From Thiohalomonas sp963783235 (GTDB taxonomy: Bacteria; Pseudomonadota; Gammaproteobacteria; Thiohalomonadales; Thiohalomonadaceae), in assembly GCA_963783235.1 (NCBI GenBank), contig CAWAMN010000001.1, positions 1,054,001 to 1,118,000 on the forward strand: a stretch of DNA of 64,000 nucleotides, read 5' to 3'. How positions within the stretch are numbered: position 1 is the stretch's first letter; every line of letters begins with the position of its first letter. This document shows positions 45,686-54,903 of this stretch, piece after piece. Position numbers and translations under genes: made by a program. A model generated the notes under the pieces. The model was not told the DNA's origin, made no database searches, and saw nothing but the letters and a program-made list of their open reading frames with translations.

Positions 45686-46576
45686 ATGGGGCCGCTGACC
45701 CGAAAGCGCGCCCGTACGGCCTGGCTCTTTCTGCTGCCTTCACTCTCGGTTTTACTGCTGGCGGCGGGCTGGCCGCTGCTGCGCACCATCGGTTTCAGTT
45801 TCACCGACGCCTATCTCGGTGATCTGGAGGCATACCGATTTATCGGGTTGGAGAACTTCAGGTTACTGTTGGAGGACCCGTTCTGGTGGCAGTCGGTACA
45901 GAATACGCTGGTCTTTACCGCGGCATCCGTCACCCTGGAACTGATACTCGGGCTCGGCATCGCCCTGATTCTCAATACCACCCTTCCCGGTCGCGGTCTG
46001 ATGCGGGCCGCCGTGCTCATACCCTGGGCCATTCCCACCATCGTATCGGCACGTATGTGGCAATGGATGTACAACGACCTTTACGGGATATTCAATCAAC
46101 TGCTGATGGGCATCGGTATCATCGCAGAGCCGATAGCCTGGACCGCCGATCCGGACCTCGCCATCTGGGCCGTGGTGGCCGTGGATGTCTGGAAGACAAC
46201 ACCTTTCGTGGCTCTGCTTGCCCTGGCCGCCCTGCAGCTGGTTCCCGAAGAGCTCTATGAGGCCGCGAGGGTCGATGGCGTTCATCCGATCCGTATCTTT
46301 TTCCGGATCACTTTGCCGCTGATCACGCCGGCGCTGCTCGTTGCGGTGGTGTTTCGCATGCTCGACGCCCTGCGTATTTTTGATCTGATCTACGTGCTGA
46401 CTTCGGGCAGTGAATCCACCATGTCCATGTCGGTCTACGCCCGCCAGCAACTGGTGGACTTCCAGGACGTGGGCTACGGCTCTGCCGCCTCGACCCTGCT
46501 TTTCGCCTTGGTGGCGCTCACCGCCTTGGTCCTGACGCTCGGGAGAACCCACCTGACCCGGGAGGTGCAGTCGTGA
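45686..46576 (+). CDS. Carbohydrate ABC transporter permease (MalF-like)
   Basis: 296 aa with six membrane helices and the EAA loop ELYEAARVDGVHPIRIFFRI near residue 190. The ATG at 45686 is used; a GTG at 45680, overlapping the binding-protein stop, is possible. It pairs with the next permease. Confidence 0.93.
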   Translation: MGPLTRKRARTAWLFLLPSLSVLLLAAGWPLLRTIGFSFTDAYLGDLEAYRFIGLENFRLLLEDPFWWQSVQNTLVFTAASVTLELILGLGIALILNTTLPGRGLMRAAVLIPWAIPTIVSARMWQWMYNDLYGIFNQLLMGIGIIAEPIAWTADPDLAIWAVVAVDVWKTTPFVALLALAALQLVPEELYEAARVDGVHPIRIFFRITLPLITPALLVAVVFRMLDALRIFDLIYVLTSGSESTMSMSVYARQQLVDFQDVGYGSAASTLLFALVALTALVLTLGRTHLTREVQS

Positions 46577-47412
46577 GGCTGAGTCGTGCCCGCCTTCTCA
46601 AGCGCGCCCTGTTCTACGTAACGGTAAGCCTTATCCTTCTATACACGCTCTTCCCTTTCTACTGGGCGGTGGTCTCTTCCTTGAAAAGCGGTAGTGCCCT
46701 CTTCGAGGCGAACCTGCTGCCGGCCGATCCGGCCTGGCGCAATTACACGGCCATCTTCCGGGAGCAACCCTTCGGGCGCAATATTCTCAACTCCGTTTTG
46801 GTATCGACGGCAACGGTAGCCCTCTCCCTGCTGCTGGCCGTCACGGCGGCCTATGCCTTCGGCCGACTATCGTTTCGCGGCCGCCTGCCGTTGCTGATGA
46901 CATTTCTCGGCGTGTCGATGTTTCCCCAGGTTGCAGTGCTCTCCGGCATGTTCGAGCTGATCCGGGCACTGGGCCTCTACAACAATCTGCTCGGTCTGGT
47001 GCTCTCCTACATGGTTATCACCCTGCCCTTTACGGTTTGGGTACTGACCACGTTCATGCGGGAGCTACCCAGAGAACTTGAAGAGGCCGCCCTGGTCGAT
47101 GGCGCCACTCCCTGGCAGGTGGTCACCCGTATTTTCCTCCCGCTAATGGGTCCGGCACTGGTCAGTACGGGACTGCTCGCCTTTATCGCCGCCTGGAATG
47201 AATTTCTTTTTGCACTGACATTCACACTGACGAGCGATATGCGCACGGTTCCGGTCGCCATCGCCCTCATCAGCGGCGCGAGTGCCTACGAGTTGCCGTG
47301 GGGCCACATCATGGCGGCCAGCGTGACCGTCACGGTTCCTCTTGTTTTACTGGTGCTGGGTTTCCAGCGGAAGATCGTGGCGGGGCTGACGGCGGGAGCG
47401 ATAAAGGGATGA
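46573..47412 (+). CDS. Carbohydrate ABC transporter permease (MalG-like)
   Basis: 279 aa. GTG start in a GTGA overlap with the upstream permease. Six membrane helices and EAA loop ELEEAALVDGATPWQVVTRI. Forms the heterodimeric channel with the MalF-like protein. Confidence 0.93.
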   Translation: MRLSRARLLKRALFYVTVSLILLYTLFPFYWAVVSSLKSGSALFEANLLPADPAWRNYTAIFREQPFGRNILNSVLVSTATVALSLLLAVTAAYAFGRLSFRGRLPLLMTFLGVSMFPQVAVLSGMFELIRALGLYNNLLGLVLSYMVITLPFTVWVLTTFMRELPRELEEAALVDGATPWQVVTRIFLPLMGPALVSTGLLAFIAAWNEFLFALTFTLTSDMRTVPVAIALISGASAYELPWGHIMAASVTVTVPLVLLVLGFQRKIVAGLTAGAIKG

Positions 47413-47449
47413 CGGGTTCCATGACAATTGGCAGATCGGCTGAACCGCG

Positions 47450-48508
47450 ATGGCATCGGTAGAACTCAAAAACGTGACAAAACGCTTTGGCCGGATCGAG
47501 GTGATTCGACATATCGACCTCGGTATCGCGGATGGACGGCTGACGGTATTTGTCGGGCCCTCCGGCTGCGGCAAATCGACCCTTTTACGATTGATTGCCG
47601 GCTTGGAGGATGTCACCTCGGGTGAGGTCCTCATCGGCGGTGAAAACGTGACGGACAGGCCTCCGGCCGAACGCGGTATAGCCATGGTGTTCCAGTCCTA
47701 CGCGCTCTATCCCCACATGAACGTGTTCGACAATATGGCCTTTGGCCTCAAGCTCGCCAAAGGGCGACGTGAAGCGATCGAAGGCAGGGTCCGGCGGGCG
47801 GCACGGACCCTGCAAATCGAACCGCTGCTCGGCCACAAACCCCGCGAGCTTTCGGGGGGTCAGCGCCAGCGGGTCGCTATCGGGCGCGCGATCGTCCGTG
47901 AACCGGCGGTCTTTCTGTTCGACGAACCCCTGTCGAATCTGGATGCCGCGCTGCGGGTACAGATGCGTCTGGAACTGGCTTCGCTTCAGCGTGAACTCGA
48001 TGCGACGATGGTTTACGTCACGCACGATCAGACCGAGGCGATGACCTTGGGACACACCATTGTGGTGCTGAATGAGGGACGCGTGGAACAGGTGGGTACG
48101 CCGCTTGAGGTTTACCGAAACCCCGTCAACCGTTTTGTGGCCGGTTTCATCGGTTCGCCCGAAATGAATTTCATGCCCATCGAAGTCGAATCCGGACCCG
48201 CCGAACCGTCGGCCCGCCTTCTCCACGGCAGCGCCTTACCCCTTCCGAAGTCCGCCACCACCCGGGCCATCACTCTGGGCATACGCCCGGAACACATCAT
48301 TCTGGGAGAGGGGCCACTGAACGGCACGTTGACGCTTACCGAACGGCTCGGCAGCGAGACGTACCTCCACGTGAAAATGCCGGATGGCACTTTCATCACC
48401 GCGCGAGCCCCGGGCGACTCGACGGCAACGCCCGGAGACACCATTTCGATGGCGTTTCCGGCGGAACGCCTTCATCTTTTCGATGCCGCAGGCAGGGCAC
48501 TTCGATAG
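47450..48508 (+). CDS. Carbohydrate ABC transporter ATPase (MalK/UgpC-like)
   Basis: 352 aa. Walker A GPSGCGKSTLL near residue 36, signature LSGGQRQRVAIGRA, Walker B VFLFDEPLSNLD, then a C-terminal TOBE/OB domain (IRPEHIILGEGPL). Together with the three upstream genes it makes a complete sugar importer. Confidence 0.95.
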   Translation: MASVELKNVTKRFGRIEVIRHIDLGIADGRLTVFVGPSGCGKSTLLRLIAGLEDVTSGEVLIGGENVTDRPPAERGIAMVFQSYALYPHMNVFDNMAFGLKLAKGRREAIEGRVRRAARTLQIEPLLGHKPRELSGGQRQRVAIGRAIVREPAVFLFDEPLSNLDAALRVQMRLELASLQRELDATMVYVTHDQTEAMTLGHTIVVLNEGRVEQVGTPLEVYRNPVNRFVAGFIGSPEMNFMPIEVESGPAEPSARLLHGSALPLPKSATTRAITLGIRPEHIILGEGPLNGTLTLTERLGSETYLHVKMPDGTFITARAPGDSTATPGDTISMAFPAERLHLFDAAGRALR

Positions 48509-48577
48509 TTGCAGTACCCTCGGGCGCCGATCAGATTACGTGGAGCGAGGAGCAAATCATTGAATTGGGGACGCCGT

Positions 48578-48667
48578 GAAGATGCGCTATTCGGGACCGT
48601 TGGCAGCAGGGATGCCGCCAGCGAACCGACAAGGATGTATTCATTGCGTGTCCCGGATGACTATTTA
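48578..48667. repeat. Intergenic repeat shared with 62492-62569
   Basis: GGGACCGTTGGCAGCAGGGA, ATGCCGCCAGCGAACC and AAGGATGTATTCATTGCGTG are nearly identical to the reverse complement of the stretch after corA. Its end carries CTATTTA; the reverse strand TAA of that end is the stop codon of the peptidase gene. Confidence 0.75.
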
Positions 48668-49600
48668 GTGGTCATGCACCATTCCGACCACAATCTCCGG
48701 GCTCCCTTCCCGAACCCAGGCGTGGGGCATGGCAGGAGTCAAATGCCCGATGCCCAGGTCACCCTCCGAGTCCAGAGCGATCACCCCGACATCCTCCCCC
48801 ACACTCTTTCGCATCGCCTTCAGGACCCGTTCGACCGCCTTGTGGGCGGCATGCCCGTTCCAGACATCGTCACAAATGGTCTTCGCAGTCAGAAAGCGCA
48901 TCATTAACTCACCGCGGCCTGTCGCCGAGGCCGCAGCATGGGGGGCCGCGTAGTTGCCGGCGCCCGGCAACGCCGAATCACCGATGCGCCCGGGAAGCTT
49001 CAGCGTCATCCCACCGGTTGAGGTGGCCGCCGCCAACTCGCCCGTACAATCCAGCGCCACCGCCCCAACCGTGCCCACGCCTTCTTCGCGGGGCCATTCC
49101 AAAAGCATTGCATGGAGTGCCGCCAAGCGGTCCTCGCCATGCTTGCCTTCCAACTCGCGACGCTTTTGCAACCACCTCTCGCGACGCGCCTCGGTGACGG
49201 GATCATAATCAGCGAAGCCCACCGCCCGCGAAAACCGCAGCGCTCCACTTCCCGCGAGCAAGACATGATCGGTCATCTCCATGACCTGTCGCGCCACCAA
49301 AATCGGGTTGCGGACCCGTCTCAGGGCCGCCACGTTGCCCGTGCGCAGACCATTTCCGTTCATGACCCCGGCATCCATTTCGACATCGCCGTCGAGATTA
49401 AGGACCGAACCGGTGCCGGCATTAAAAAGCGGGTCGTCCTCAAGAACCCTGACCGCTTCGGTTGCGGCATCGAGAGCGGTGCCGTCCTGCTCAAGGATAT
49501 GGCGGGATGCTTCAACCGCCCTCTCTACACCGGACAGCGTGGATTGCTCAGGTACGTGGCTCCAGTTGCCCGCTCCGCCGTGAACCGCGACTGCATACAT
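48665..49600 (-). CDS. Isoaspartyl peptidase / L-asparaginase (Ntn-hydrolase)
   Basis: 311 aa from the ATG at 49600, with GAGGAT upstream (an earlier ATG adds 13 residues). It begins AVAVHGGAGNW. The self-cleavage and nucleophile Thr is in GVGTVGAVALDCTG near residue 165, and the binding part is LPGAGNYA. These enzymes remove isoaspartyl residues or hydrolyse asparagine. The stop codon falls inside the end of the repeat element. Confidence 0.92.
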   Translation of the reverse strand: MYAVAVHGGAGNWSHVPEQSTLSGVERAVEASRHILEQDGTALDAATEAVRVLEDDPLFNAGTGSVLNLDGDVEMDAGVMNGNGLRTGNVAALRRVRNPILVARQVMEMTDHVLLAGSGALRFSRAVGFADYDPVTEARRERWLQKRRELEGKHGEDRLAALHAMLLEWPREEGVGTVGAVALDCTGELAAATSTGGMTLKLPGRIGDSALPGAGNYAAPHAAASATGRGELMMRFLTAKTICDDVWNGHAAHKAVERVLKAMRKSVGEDVGVIALDSEGDLGIGHLTPAMPHAWVREGSPEIVVGMVHDH

Positions 49601-49672
49601 GGCATGATCCTCATCCGCCGCTCCACTGGCGCACAACAATCCTCATGGCGTGCTTTTCTCTTCAACCTGTCC

Positions 49673-50122
49673 CTACGGCCTCAACCGCCGCTCCTGCTGC
49701 TGCTCCCTTCGAACAAGTCGTGCCAGATCCCCAACCTGTTCAGCCAAGACCTCAAGGATATCGTCAACTGCAAGGAGACCAACCAGGACCCGCCGCCGGT
49801 CAACCACGGGGGCTCGTCTCACCCCATGGTCAGCCATCCGCTTAGACGCTTCCAGCAGCTCTTCATCCTCCTGCAGGAGGAGAGGATCACGGCTCATGAT
49901 GTCGCCCACGGTTACCCGTTCCGGTTCGATGTCCGCCGCATCCAGCTCGATGATCACGTCCCGATCCGTGACAATACCGATGGGCCGGCGACCATCCGGA
50001 TCGTCCGTGACGACGATGAGATCGCCCACGTGGTACTCCCTCATTAGCCGAGCCGCCTCGCGCGGGCTTTCATCGGCCTTGATTACAATCACTTCCCGGT
50101 TACACAGCGCACCGACGGACAT
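49673..50122 (-). CDS. CBS-domain protein
   Basis: 149 aa made of two CBS motifs (VIVIKADESPREAARLMREY and DIMSRDPLLLQEDEELLEAS) and a short basic helix at the end. CBS pairs bind adenosyl ligands and act as energy sensors. Divergent from the DUF2267 gene across 142 bp. Confidence 0.92.
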   Translation of the reverse strand: MSVGALCNREVIVIKADESPREAARLMREYHVGDLIVVTDDPDGRRPIGIVTDRDVIIELDAADIEPERVTVGDIMSRDPLLLQEDEELLEASKRMADHGVRRAPVVDRRRVLVGLLAVDDILEVLAEQVGDLARLVRREQQQERRLRP

Positions 50123-50264
50123 GATCGTTTTCCTCCCCGATTACGGACTCTCTTATTGAAGACCTTAGACTGTCACGCCGGCTTTTCCGGTCTGGAAACG
50201 ACCCGCCCAAACGCTAGTCTTGTCGTAACAAGGAACTGTCCTACCCCAGCACAGGAGGTGTGCC

Positions 50265-50669
50265 ATGCAGCTTCACGACTTTCTCGGACAGGTTCAGCAC
50301 CGGGCGCAGCTACGTGACTTTGACACCGCTCTGCGTGCCAGCCGCGCCACGCTGGAGACACTGGCGGAACGGCTGGACGGAAACGAGCCCAGCCAGCTCG
50401 GCGCACAGCTCCCTCACGAACTCGCGGAATTCCTGCATCGGGAAACCGCCGGCACCGGCGAGCGCTTTGACTCCAACGAGTTCCTCAAACGTGTCAGTGA
50501 ACGCGAAGGTGTGGATTTGCCCGTGGCTGTTTACCACACACGTGCCGTCATTGAGGTTTTGCGAGAGGCCGTATCGGCCGGTGAGATCAACGATGTTTTG
50601 GCGCAACTTCCTGAGGACTACAAACGAATATTCGAGGCCGGCACCAGCGGCAGCATGCCGAAACACTGA
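50265..50669 (+). CDS. DUF2267 domain protein
   Basis: 134 aa. Strong ribosome-binding site CAGGAGGTGTGCC before the ATG. The N-terminus (DFLGQVQHRAQLRDFDTALR) and GAQLPHELAEFLHRE match DUF2267. Such proteins are often in stress-related islands with CBS and phosphoribosyltransferase-hydrolase genes; function unknown. Confidence 0.88.
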   Translation: MQLHDFLGQVQHRAQLRDFDTALRASRATLETLAERLDGNEPSQLGAQLPHELAEFLHRETAGTGERFDSNEFLKRVSEREGVDLPVAVYHTRAVIEVLREAVSAGEINDVLAQLPEDYKRIFEAGTSGSMPKH

Positions 50670-50676
50670 CGCGACA

Positions 50677-50696
50677 GGCGCCGGGCAACCGGCGCC
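50677..50696 (+). terminator. Hairpin after the DUF2267 gene
   Basis: Perfect 8-bp stem GGCGCCGG/CCGGCGCC closed by the tetraloop GCAA, 8 bases after the stop. No T-run follows. Confidence 0.5.
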
Positions 50697-50699
50697 GGC

Positions 50700-50909
50700 T
50701 CGAAGACTCCCGCGCTTCTCCTGGCGGGCGAGCACAACCATATGGTTCTGGATGCGAACCGACAAGCGGCTTCCCGGATAAAGTCTCAACATCGACTGTC
50801 CGTAATTCGCAACGGAACCCACCGGCTTGACCACTCCCCCTCATCGGACGATGTGGCGCGGTTGACCTCGTCCTGGTACCACGAGCATTTGCGAGGGAGG
50901 AAACGGTGA
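50700..50909 (+). pseudogene. C-terminal remnant of a dienelactone-hydrolase-like protein
   Basis: An open stretch without its own start encodes TPALLLAGEHNHMVLDANRQ, then LSVIRNGTHRLDH and ends at a TGA (50907-50909). It corresponds to the last third of alpha/beta hydrolases of the phosphoribosyltransferase/DLH group, including the conserved His in NGTH. The catalytic Ser part is absent. The family is the same as the next gene, on the opposite strand. Confidence 0.65.
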
Positions 50910-51029
50910 CGGGGCAGTATAAGCCGACCGTTTTCGTGCTTTTTGCGGCCTACAGGGACTTGGCAAAGACCCGATTAGTCCCGGCGCTTTACCGTCTGTT
51001 CACCGCCAGCCAATTGCCACCGCATTTCC

Positions 51030-51701
51030 TTAGTGGTCAACCGGCAGGTACATCTCGAACCAGTCCCCGACCGCAATGGCGAGCGCCTCGATATCGCTCG
51101 GATTATTGCCCGACAGCCCGGTAGCTCCCGAGATGATTTCAACCCGATATTCTCCCCGAAGCCAGGCCGCGGCCTCACGATTGAGGTCGACCAAAGGCGA
51201 ATCCTCCCCTCCCACCAGCAAAAGCGTTGGTATGGCGGTGGAACGGAGCGCATCGCCTGCCAAATCCGGGCGACCGCCCCGACTCACCACCGCCGCCACA
51301 TCGTCCTTGCGCTCCACCGCCGCCGAGAGTGCGGCAGCAGCAGCAGTGGCAGCGGCAAGAATACCAATGCGGGCTCCGGGCAGCTCGCGCTTGATCCAAT
51401 CAACCACATCCACTAATCGCGCGCTGAGCAAGCCGATGTCGTATCTCATATCCGCGACTTCGGCATCCTCGTCGTGTTCGCGGGAGGTTAACAGGTCGAT
51501 AAGCAGGCAGGCGTACCCCGCCTTGGCAAAGGCTTCGACCAGAAACTGATTGGCCGGACTATGGAGACCTTGGCGGCTGACACTGGCGAGGAGCACGACA
51601 CTCTTTGCGCCAGGCGGCATCCTCCAAAGACCGGACAACAGTGCCCCGTCCGAAACCCTGACGGCTGTGTCACTCCAGGTCAGTTTCGTGTCATCTTCCA
51701 T
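51030..51701 (-). CDS. Alpha/beta hydrolase-like protein with degenerate active site
   Basis: 223 aa from the ATG at 51701 (GGAG upstream). It matches the DLH-like hydrolases often fused to or beside phosphoribosyltransferases (VVSRGGRPDLAGDAL, PTLLLVGGEDSPLVDLNRE). The nucleophile region that normally reads G-x-S-x-G is ILAAATAAAAAL, so the Ser is missing. The usual GATH becomes GATG, so the catalytic His is missing too. It is probably not a hydrolase any more. Confidence 0.82.
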   Translation of the reverse strand: MEDDTKLTWSDTAVRVSDGALLSGLWRMPPGAKSVVLLASVSRQGLHSPANQFLVEAFAKAGYACLLIDLLTSREHDEDAEVADMRYDIGLLSARLVDVVDWIKRELPGARIGILAAATAAAAALSAAVERKDDVAAVVSRGGRPDLAGDALRSTAIPTLLLVGGEDSPLVDLNREAAAWLRGEYRVEIISGATGLSGNNPSDIEALAIAVGDWFEMYLPVDH

Positions 51702-51821
51702 GATGCTCTCCATAACGTGCCACTACCCCCAAGTGTAGAGACCAAACGGGGCTTGCTCCGATAGTCGACGCACCGAAAGGCCCCGGCTAACCTCAACCTG
51801 AACTCCCACGACAAAACAGCC

Positions 51822-52868
51822 ATGAACCGTTCTGAGGGTAAACGGCTATCTCCGGCATTGATCTATGGGGCGATTGCTGTTGGTTTTCTGGCGATCGTCA
51901 CCGTTTTTTTCGGCAAGGTCCTGCTGCTGGCCTTCACCGGTATCCTTCTCGCCATTTTTCTGGATGGGTCGAGTGCTTATCTGGTGCGCTGGTTTCATCT
52001 GCCCAGGTCAGTCGCATTCGGCATCGTAGTGGTGATTTTCCTGGCTCTCCTCGTCGCCGCAGGGCTTCGCTTCGGCCCTCTTTTCGTCGACGGAATCAAT
52101 CAACTGGCCGATACCGTAGGACGCTATTCCGATGATTTCATAGCCATGCTCAGGGAGCGTGAATGGGGAAAGGCCCTGCTGAGTACGAGAGCAAGCGGCG
52201 ACTCCATAGTGACATCGGCTTTCAGTACGGTCGCGGGCTTTTTCGGTACCGCGCTCTGGGCGGTTTCCGCGGGCCTGATCGTTCTGTTTACAGGCATCTA
52301 TCTGGCTGCCGAGCCACGCGCCTACCTCGGCGCGCTCAAATGGCTCTTTCCGGAGCGCCGACACCAGGAGTTGCGACATGTTCTCCGCGCGCTGGGTGCC
52401 ACACTGCACTGGTGGCTCATCGGAAGGATATCCTCTATGGCCGTGGTGGGAATACTCACCTGGTTCGGGCTTTTGCTACTGGGAATACCCCTGGCGTTGA
52501 CACTTGCGCTGCTGGCCGCGCTCCTGTCCTTCATCCCCAATATCGGTCCCGTGCTGTCGGCGGTCCCGGCGGTACTGGTGGGTCTGGATCAATCACCAAC
52601 CACGGCCTTGTACGTCATCATCCTGTATATCGCCGTGCAAACGATTGAGAGTTACTTCATTACGCCTCTGATTCAACGCCGGGCGGTAAGGCTGCCACCC
52701 GCCCTGGTCATTACGGCTCAGGTGCTGATGGCGTTCGCCTACGGCACACTGGGCCTGGTGGTTGCCACACCCCTGACGGTAGTTGTCGTAGTACTTAGCC
52801 AAACCATTTACATTCCGCGCAAGGACGCGCCCGCAAAGCAGGAGCGAACGTTTCACAAGCCTGCGTGA
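51822..52868 (+). CDS. AI-2E family (PerM-like) membrane transporter
   Basis: 348 aa with about eight membrane helices arranged as in the AI-2E/PerM family: two at the N-terminus, one at residues 65-85, then four near the end (LLLLGIPLALTLALLAALLS, FIPNIGPVLSAVPAVLVGL). Substrates of the family range from autoinducer-2 to ions; the true one here is unknown. Confidence 0.9.
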   Translation: MNRSEGKRLSPALIYGAIAVGFLAIVTVFFGKVLLLAFTGILLAIFLDGSSAYLVRWFHLPRSVAFGIVVVIFLALLVAAGLRFGPLFVDGINQLADTVGRYSDDFIAMLREREWGKALLSTRASGDSIVTSAFSTVAGFFGTALWAVSAGLIVLFTGIYLAAEPRAYLGALKWLFPERRHQELRHVLRALGATLHWWLIGRISSMAVVGILTWFGLLLLGIPLALTLALLAALLSFIPNIGPVLSAVPAVLVGLDQSPTTALYVIILYIAVQTIESYFITPLIQRRAVRLPPALVITAQVLMAFAYGTLGLVVATPLTVVVVVLSQTIYIPRKDAPAKQERTFHKPA

Positions 52869-52966
52869 TGACCGCTGCGGTGGTTGCCGCCAGGGAGATG
52901 AGCGGGGCGTAAGCCGTACCGGAGGGCGACCAAACAGTCACCCTCCTCGTTTCCAATTCTTTGCGC

Positions 52967-53478
52967 TCAGGCCGCCGTGCGTTCGGTATCGATCCGCCGC
53001 CGGGCATACCCCTTGTAGGCCCAGGCCGCCACAATACCGAAAACAGTATGGGGGTGATGGTGATCCAGTTGCGTGCAGCTTCGAACCACGGGAAAGCCGC
53101 CGTAAAACCGTAGAAGTTTATCCAATAAACCACTAATCCGAAGGCTGCACCGACAATGATAGCCGGCCAAATGTTTAGCCGAAATATCAGCAAAGCGAGA
53201 ATCCACGCAAGGATCACACCCAGAACGAAGTGCACGACAAGCGCCGCCAGGGTCACCCCCAGGTTGAAGGTCGCGGGCGGGGGCAGCACGTCACGACCGA
53301 GGATAATAGCCCCGATCATGCGTATTGGTGCCCACGGGCTATCACCTGCGAATAGCGGCACCATTATCATCTCCAGAACAACGAAGACGAGGGCCGCAGT
53401 CAAGCCGGCGTAGGTTGCCGATACCCAATGAGGTGACCGCCCGGTTTCGGTCCGGGACAGCAAACGGGCATTCGCCAT
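52967..53478 (-). pseudogene. Four-helix membrane protein, single-base frameshift
   Basis: Starts at 53478 behind AGGAGGTG. Helices: AGLTAALVFVVLEMIMVPLF, LAALVVHFVLGVILAWILAL and IIVGAAFGLVVYWINFYGF. After RNWITI (about 53055) the frame changes. The expected end HPHTVFGIVAAWAYKGYARR lies in another frame and stops at 52967. Its 512 bases are one short of whole codons, so a one-base loss in a C-run explains it (repaired 170 aa). Relatives are sometimes named sodium:proline symporter in databases, which is likely a misannotation. Confidence 0.75.
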
Positions 53479-53600
53479 AGCACACCTCCTGTTTAGGCCG
53501 AAACGACATCTCTACGGCGAAAGAAAGGTCACTTACCGACAATTGTCCATGCTTCGAACCGCTATAATGGATGCAAACGCCAAGGCATTAGAGGAGCGAT

Positions 53601-54089
53601 ATGGCAGGCAGCGACTCGGTCGGGGATCGAGGGCGTCCGGAACACCCGCAGCTTCGCCAATTGGCTCTGCTCAGCCGTTGGCTGGACGACATCATCCGGC
53701 TTCCGGGCGGTTACCGTATCGGCCTTGATGGCATTATCGGACTGATCCCGGGCGCAGGCGATGCGGTGGGCGCTGTCGCCTCATCCGTACTGATTGGCCA
53801 GGCAGCCCAGCTGGGAGTTCCTAGCGGCGTTCTGCTGAAAATGCTTGGCAATGTGTTGCTTGACGCGTTTATTGGAGCGATACCCATTCTGGGGGACATT
53901 TTCGATTTTGCCTGGAAGGCGAATCTAAAAAACTTCCGGCTCCTGGAACGGAACATCGGCCAGTCCAGTGTCGGCGAAAGAGGCCGCAAGCGCCTGGCGT
54001 ATGTCATCATGGCGCTGGTGGCGCTTGCCCTGCTTGCCGTGGTCGGACTGGTTTACCTGCTCCTCCTGATGCTCGCCGATATCTTTTGA
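53601..54089 (+). CDS. DUF4112 domain protein
   Basis: 162 aa. Conserved DUF4112 core: GLIPGAGDAVGAVASSVLIG and FIGAIPILGDIFDFAWKANL. C-terminal membrane helix (ALVALALLAVVGLVYLLLLM). Function unknown; common next to stress-island genes. Confidence 0.9.
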   Translation: MAGSDSVGDRGRPEHPQLRQLALLSRWLDDIIRLPGGYRIGLDGIIGLIPGAGDAVGAVASSVLIGQAAQLGVPSGVLLKMLGNVLLDAFIGAIPILGDIFDFAWKANLKNFRLLERNIGQSSVGERGRKRLAYVIMALVALALLAVVGLVYLLLLMLADIF

Positions 54090-54107
54090 TCCCGGTCGCC
54101 GCCGGGA
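54090..54107. terminator. Short hairpin between convergent genes
   Basis: TCCCGG/CCGGGA with a 6-nt loop directly after the DUF4112 stop; a convergent gene ends at 54133. No T-run. Weak candidate. Confidence 0.3.
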
Positions 54108-54132
54108 ACCCGCCCCTGCCTCGACTCGGAAA

Positions 54133-54834
54133 TCAAAGACGGAGCATCGTCACCCCCACCGATGTATAGGGGTAGCCGTGAAAGCGCTGCATGATCGGCC
54201 TGGTCCGATCCCAGTCCACCCGCAAGTCGAGTTTCCCTTCGAGCTGCCAGCCGGGTGCGTCGAGGATGTGGTGTTTGAGGCGTTCGGCATCGAAGAAACT
54301 CCAATCCACCGGAAAGGGCCCCCCCTCTCCGACATACTGAATACGGGCGCTCGCGTCCTCGTAGAAATCGGTGGTCAGCAGCAGACGTCCTTGCGGTTTC
54401 AGGACGCGGTGCATTTCGGCTAAAGCGGTGGCCATCGCCTCGAAGCCGAGGTGTTCGATCACCGAAATGCAGAAAATCGCATCAAACGAGCCGTTCGCAA
54501 ATGGAAGGCTGACCAGATTACCGCTGACATAACCCACACTCACATCGTGAGCCCGATCGAGACCGGCAGGGGGCGCCAAGTCGAGAGCCGAAACCCGGTA
54601 GCCCTGTTTGGCCAGATAGACCGGGAAAATCGAGGCGCCGCAGCCGGCATCCAGGACGCTCGCATTCGGCCCCAGACGCGCACGTTCCAGGGCCCAGGGA
54701 TACTCCCAGCGTTTACTCGGGTGAAGGTAGGAGACGGGATCGCTGTCGGTCAGCTCGTCCAGGCGCTTGAGTACTTGGCGAAATGCAGGGGTTTCGAGTT
54801 CGTCCAAGTCGAGGACACGGTTGGGCGCACGCAT
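54133..54834 (-). CDS. Class I SAM-dependent methyltransferase
   Basis: 233 aa. SAM-binding motif I is VLDAGCGASIFPVYLAKQG near residue 59, and post-motifs are VSALDLAPPAG and FDAIFCISVIEHLG, then LKPQGRLLLTTDFYED. It is the last gene of the sugar/inositol cluster, 69 bp after the GT9 gene. Substrate unknown. Confidence 0.88.
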   Translation of the reverse strand: MRAPNRVLDLDELETPAFRQVLKRLDELTDSDPVSYLHPSKRWEYPWALERARLGPNASVLDAGCGASIFPVYLAKQGYRVSALDLAPPAGLDRAHDVSVGYVSGNLVSLPFANGSFDAIFCISVIEHLGFEAMATALAEMHRVLKPQGRLLLTTDFYEDASARIQYVGEGGPFPVDWSFFDAERLKHHILDAPGWQLEGKLDLRVDWDRTRPIMQRFHGYPYTSVGVTMLRL

Positions 54835-54903
54835 GGTTCCTCCGCCGTTTCGTCTGCGACAATTCGGGGATGCGTCGCTGGCTCTCAGGCACCCCCGCGT
54901 GAC

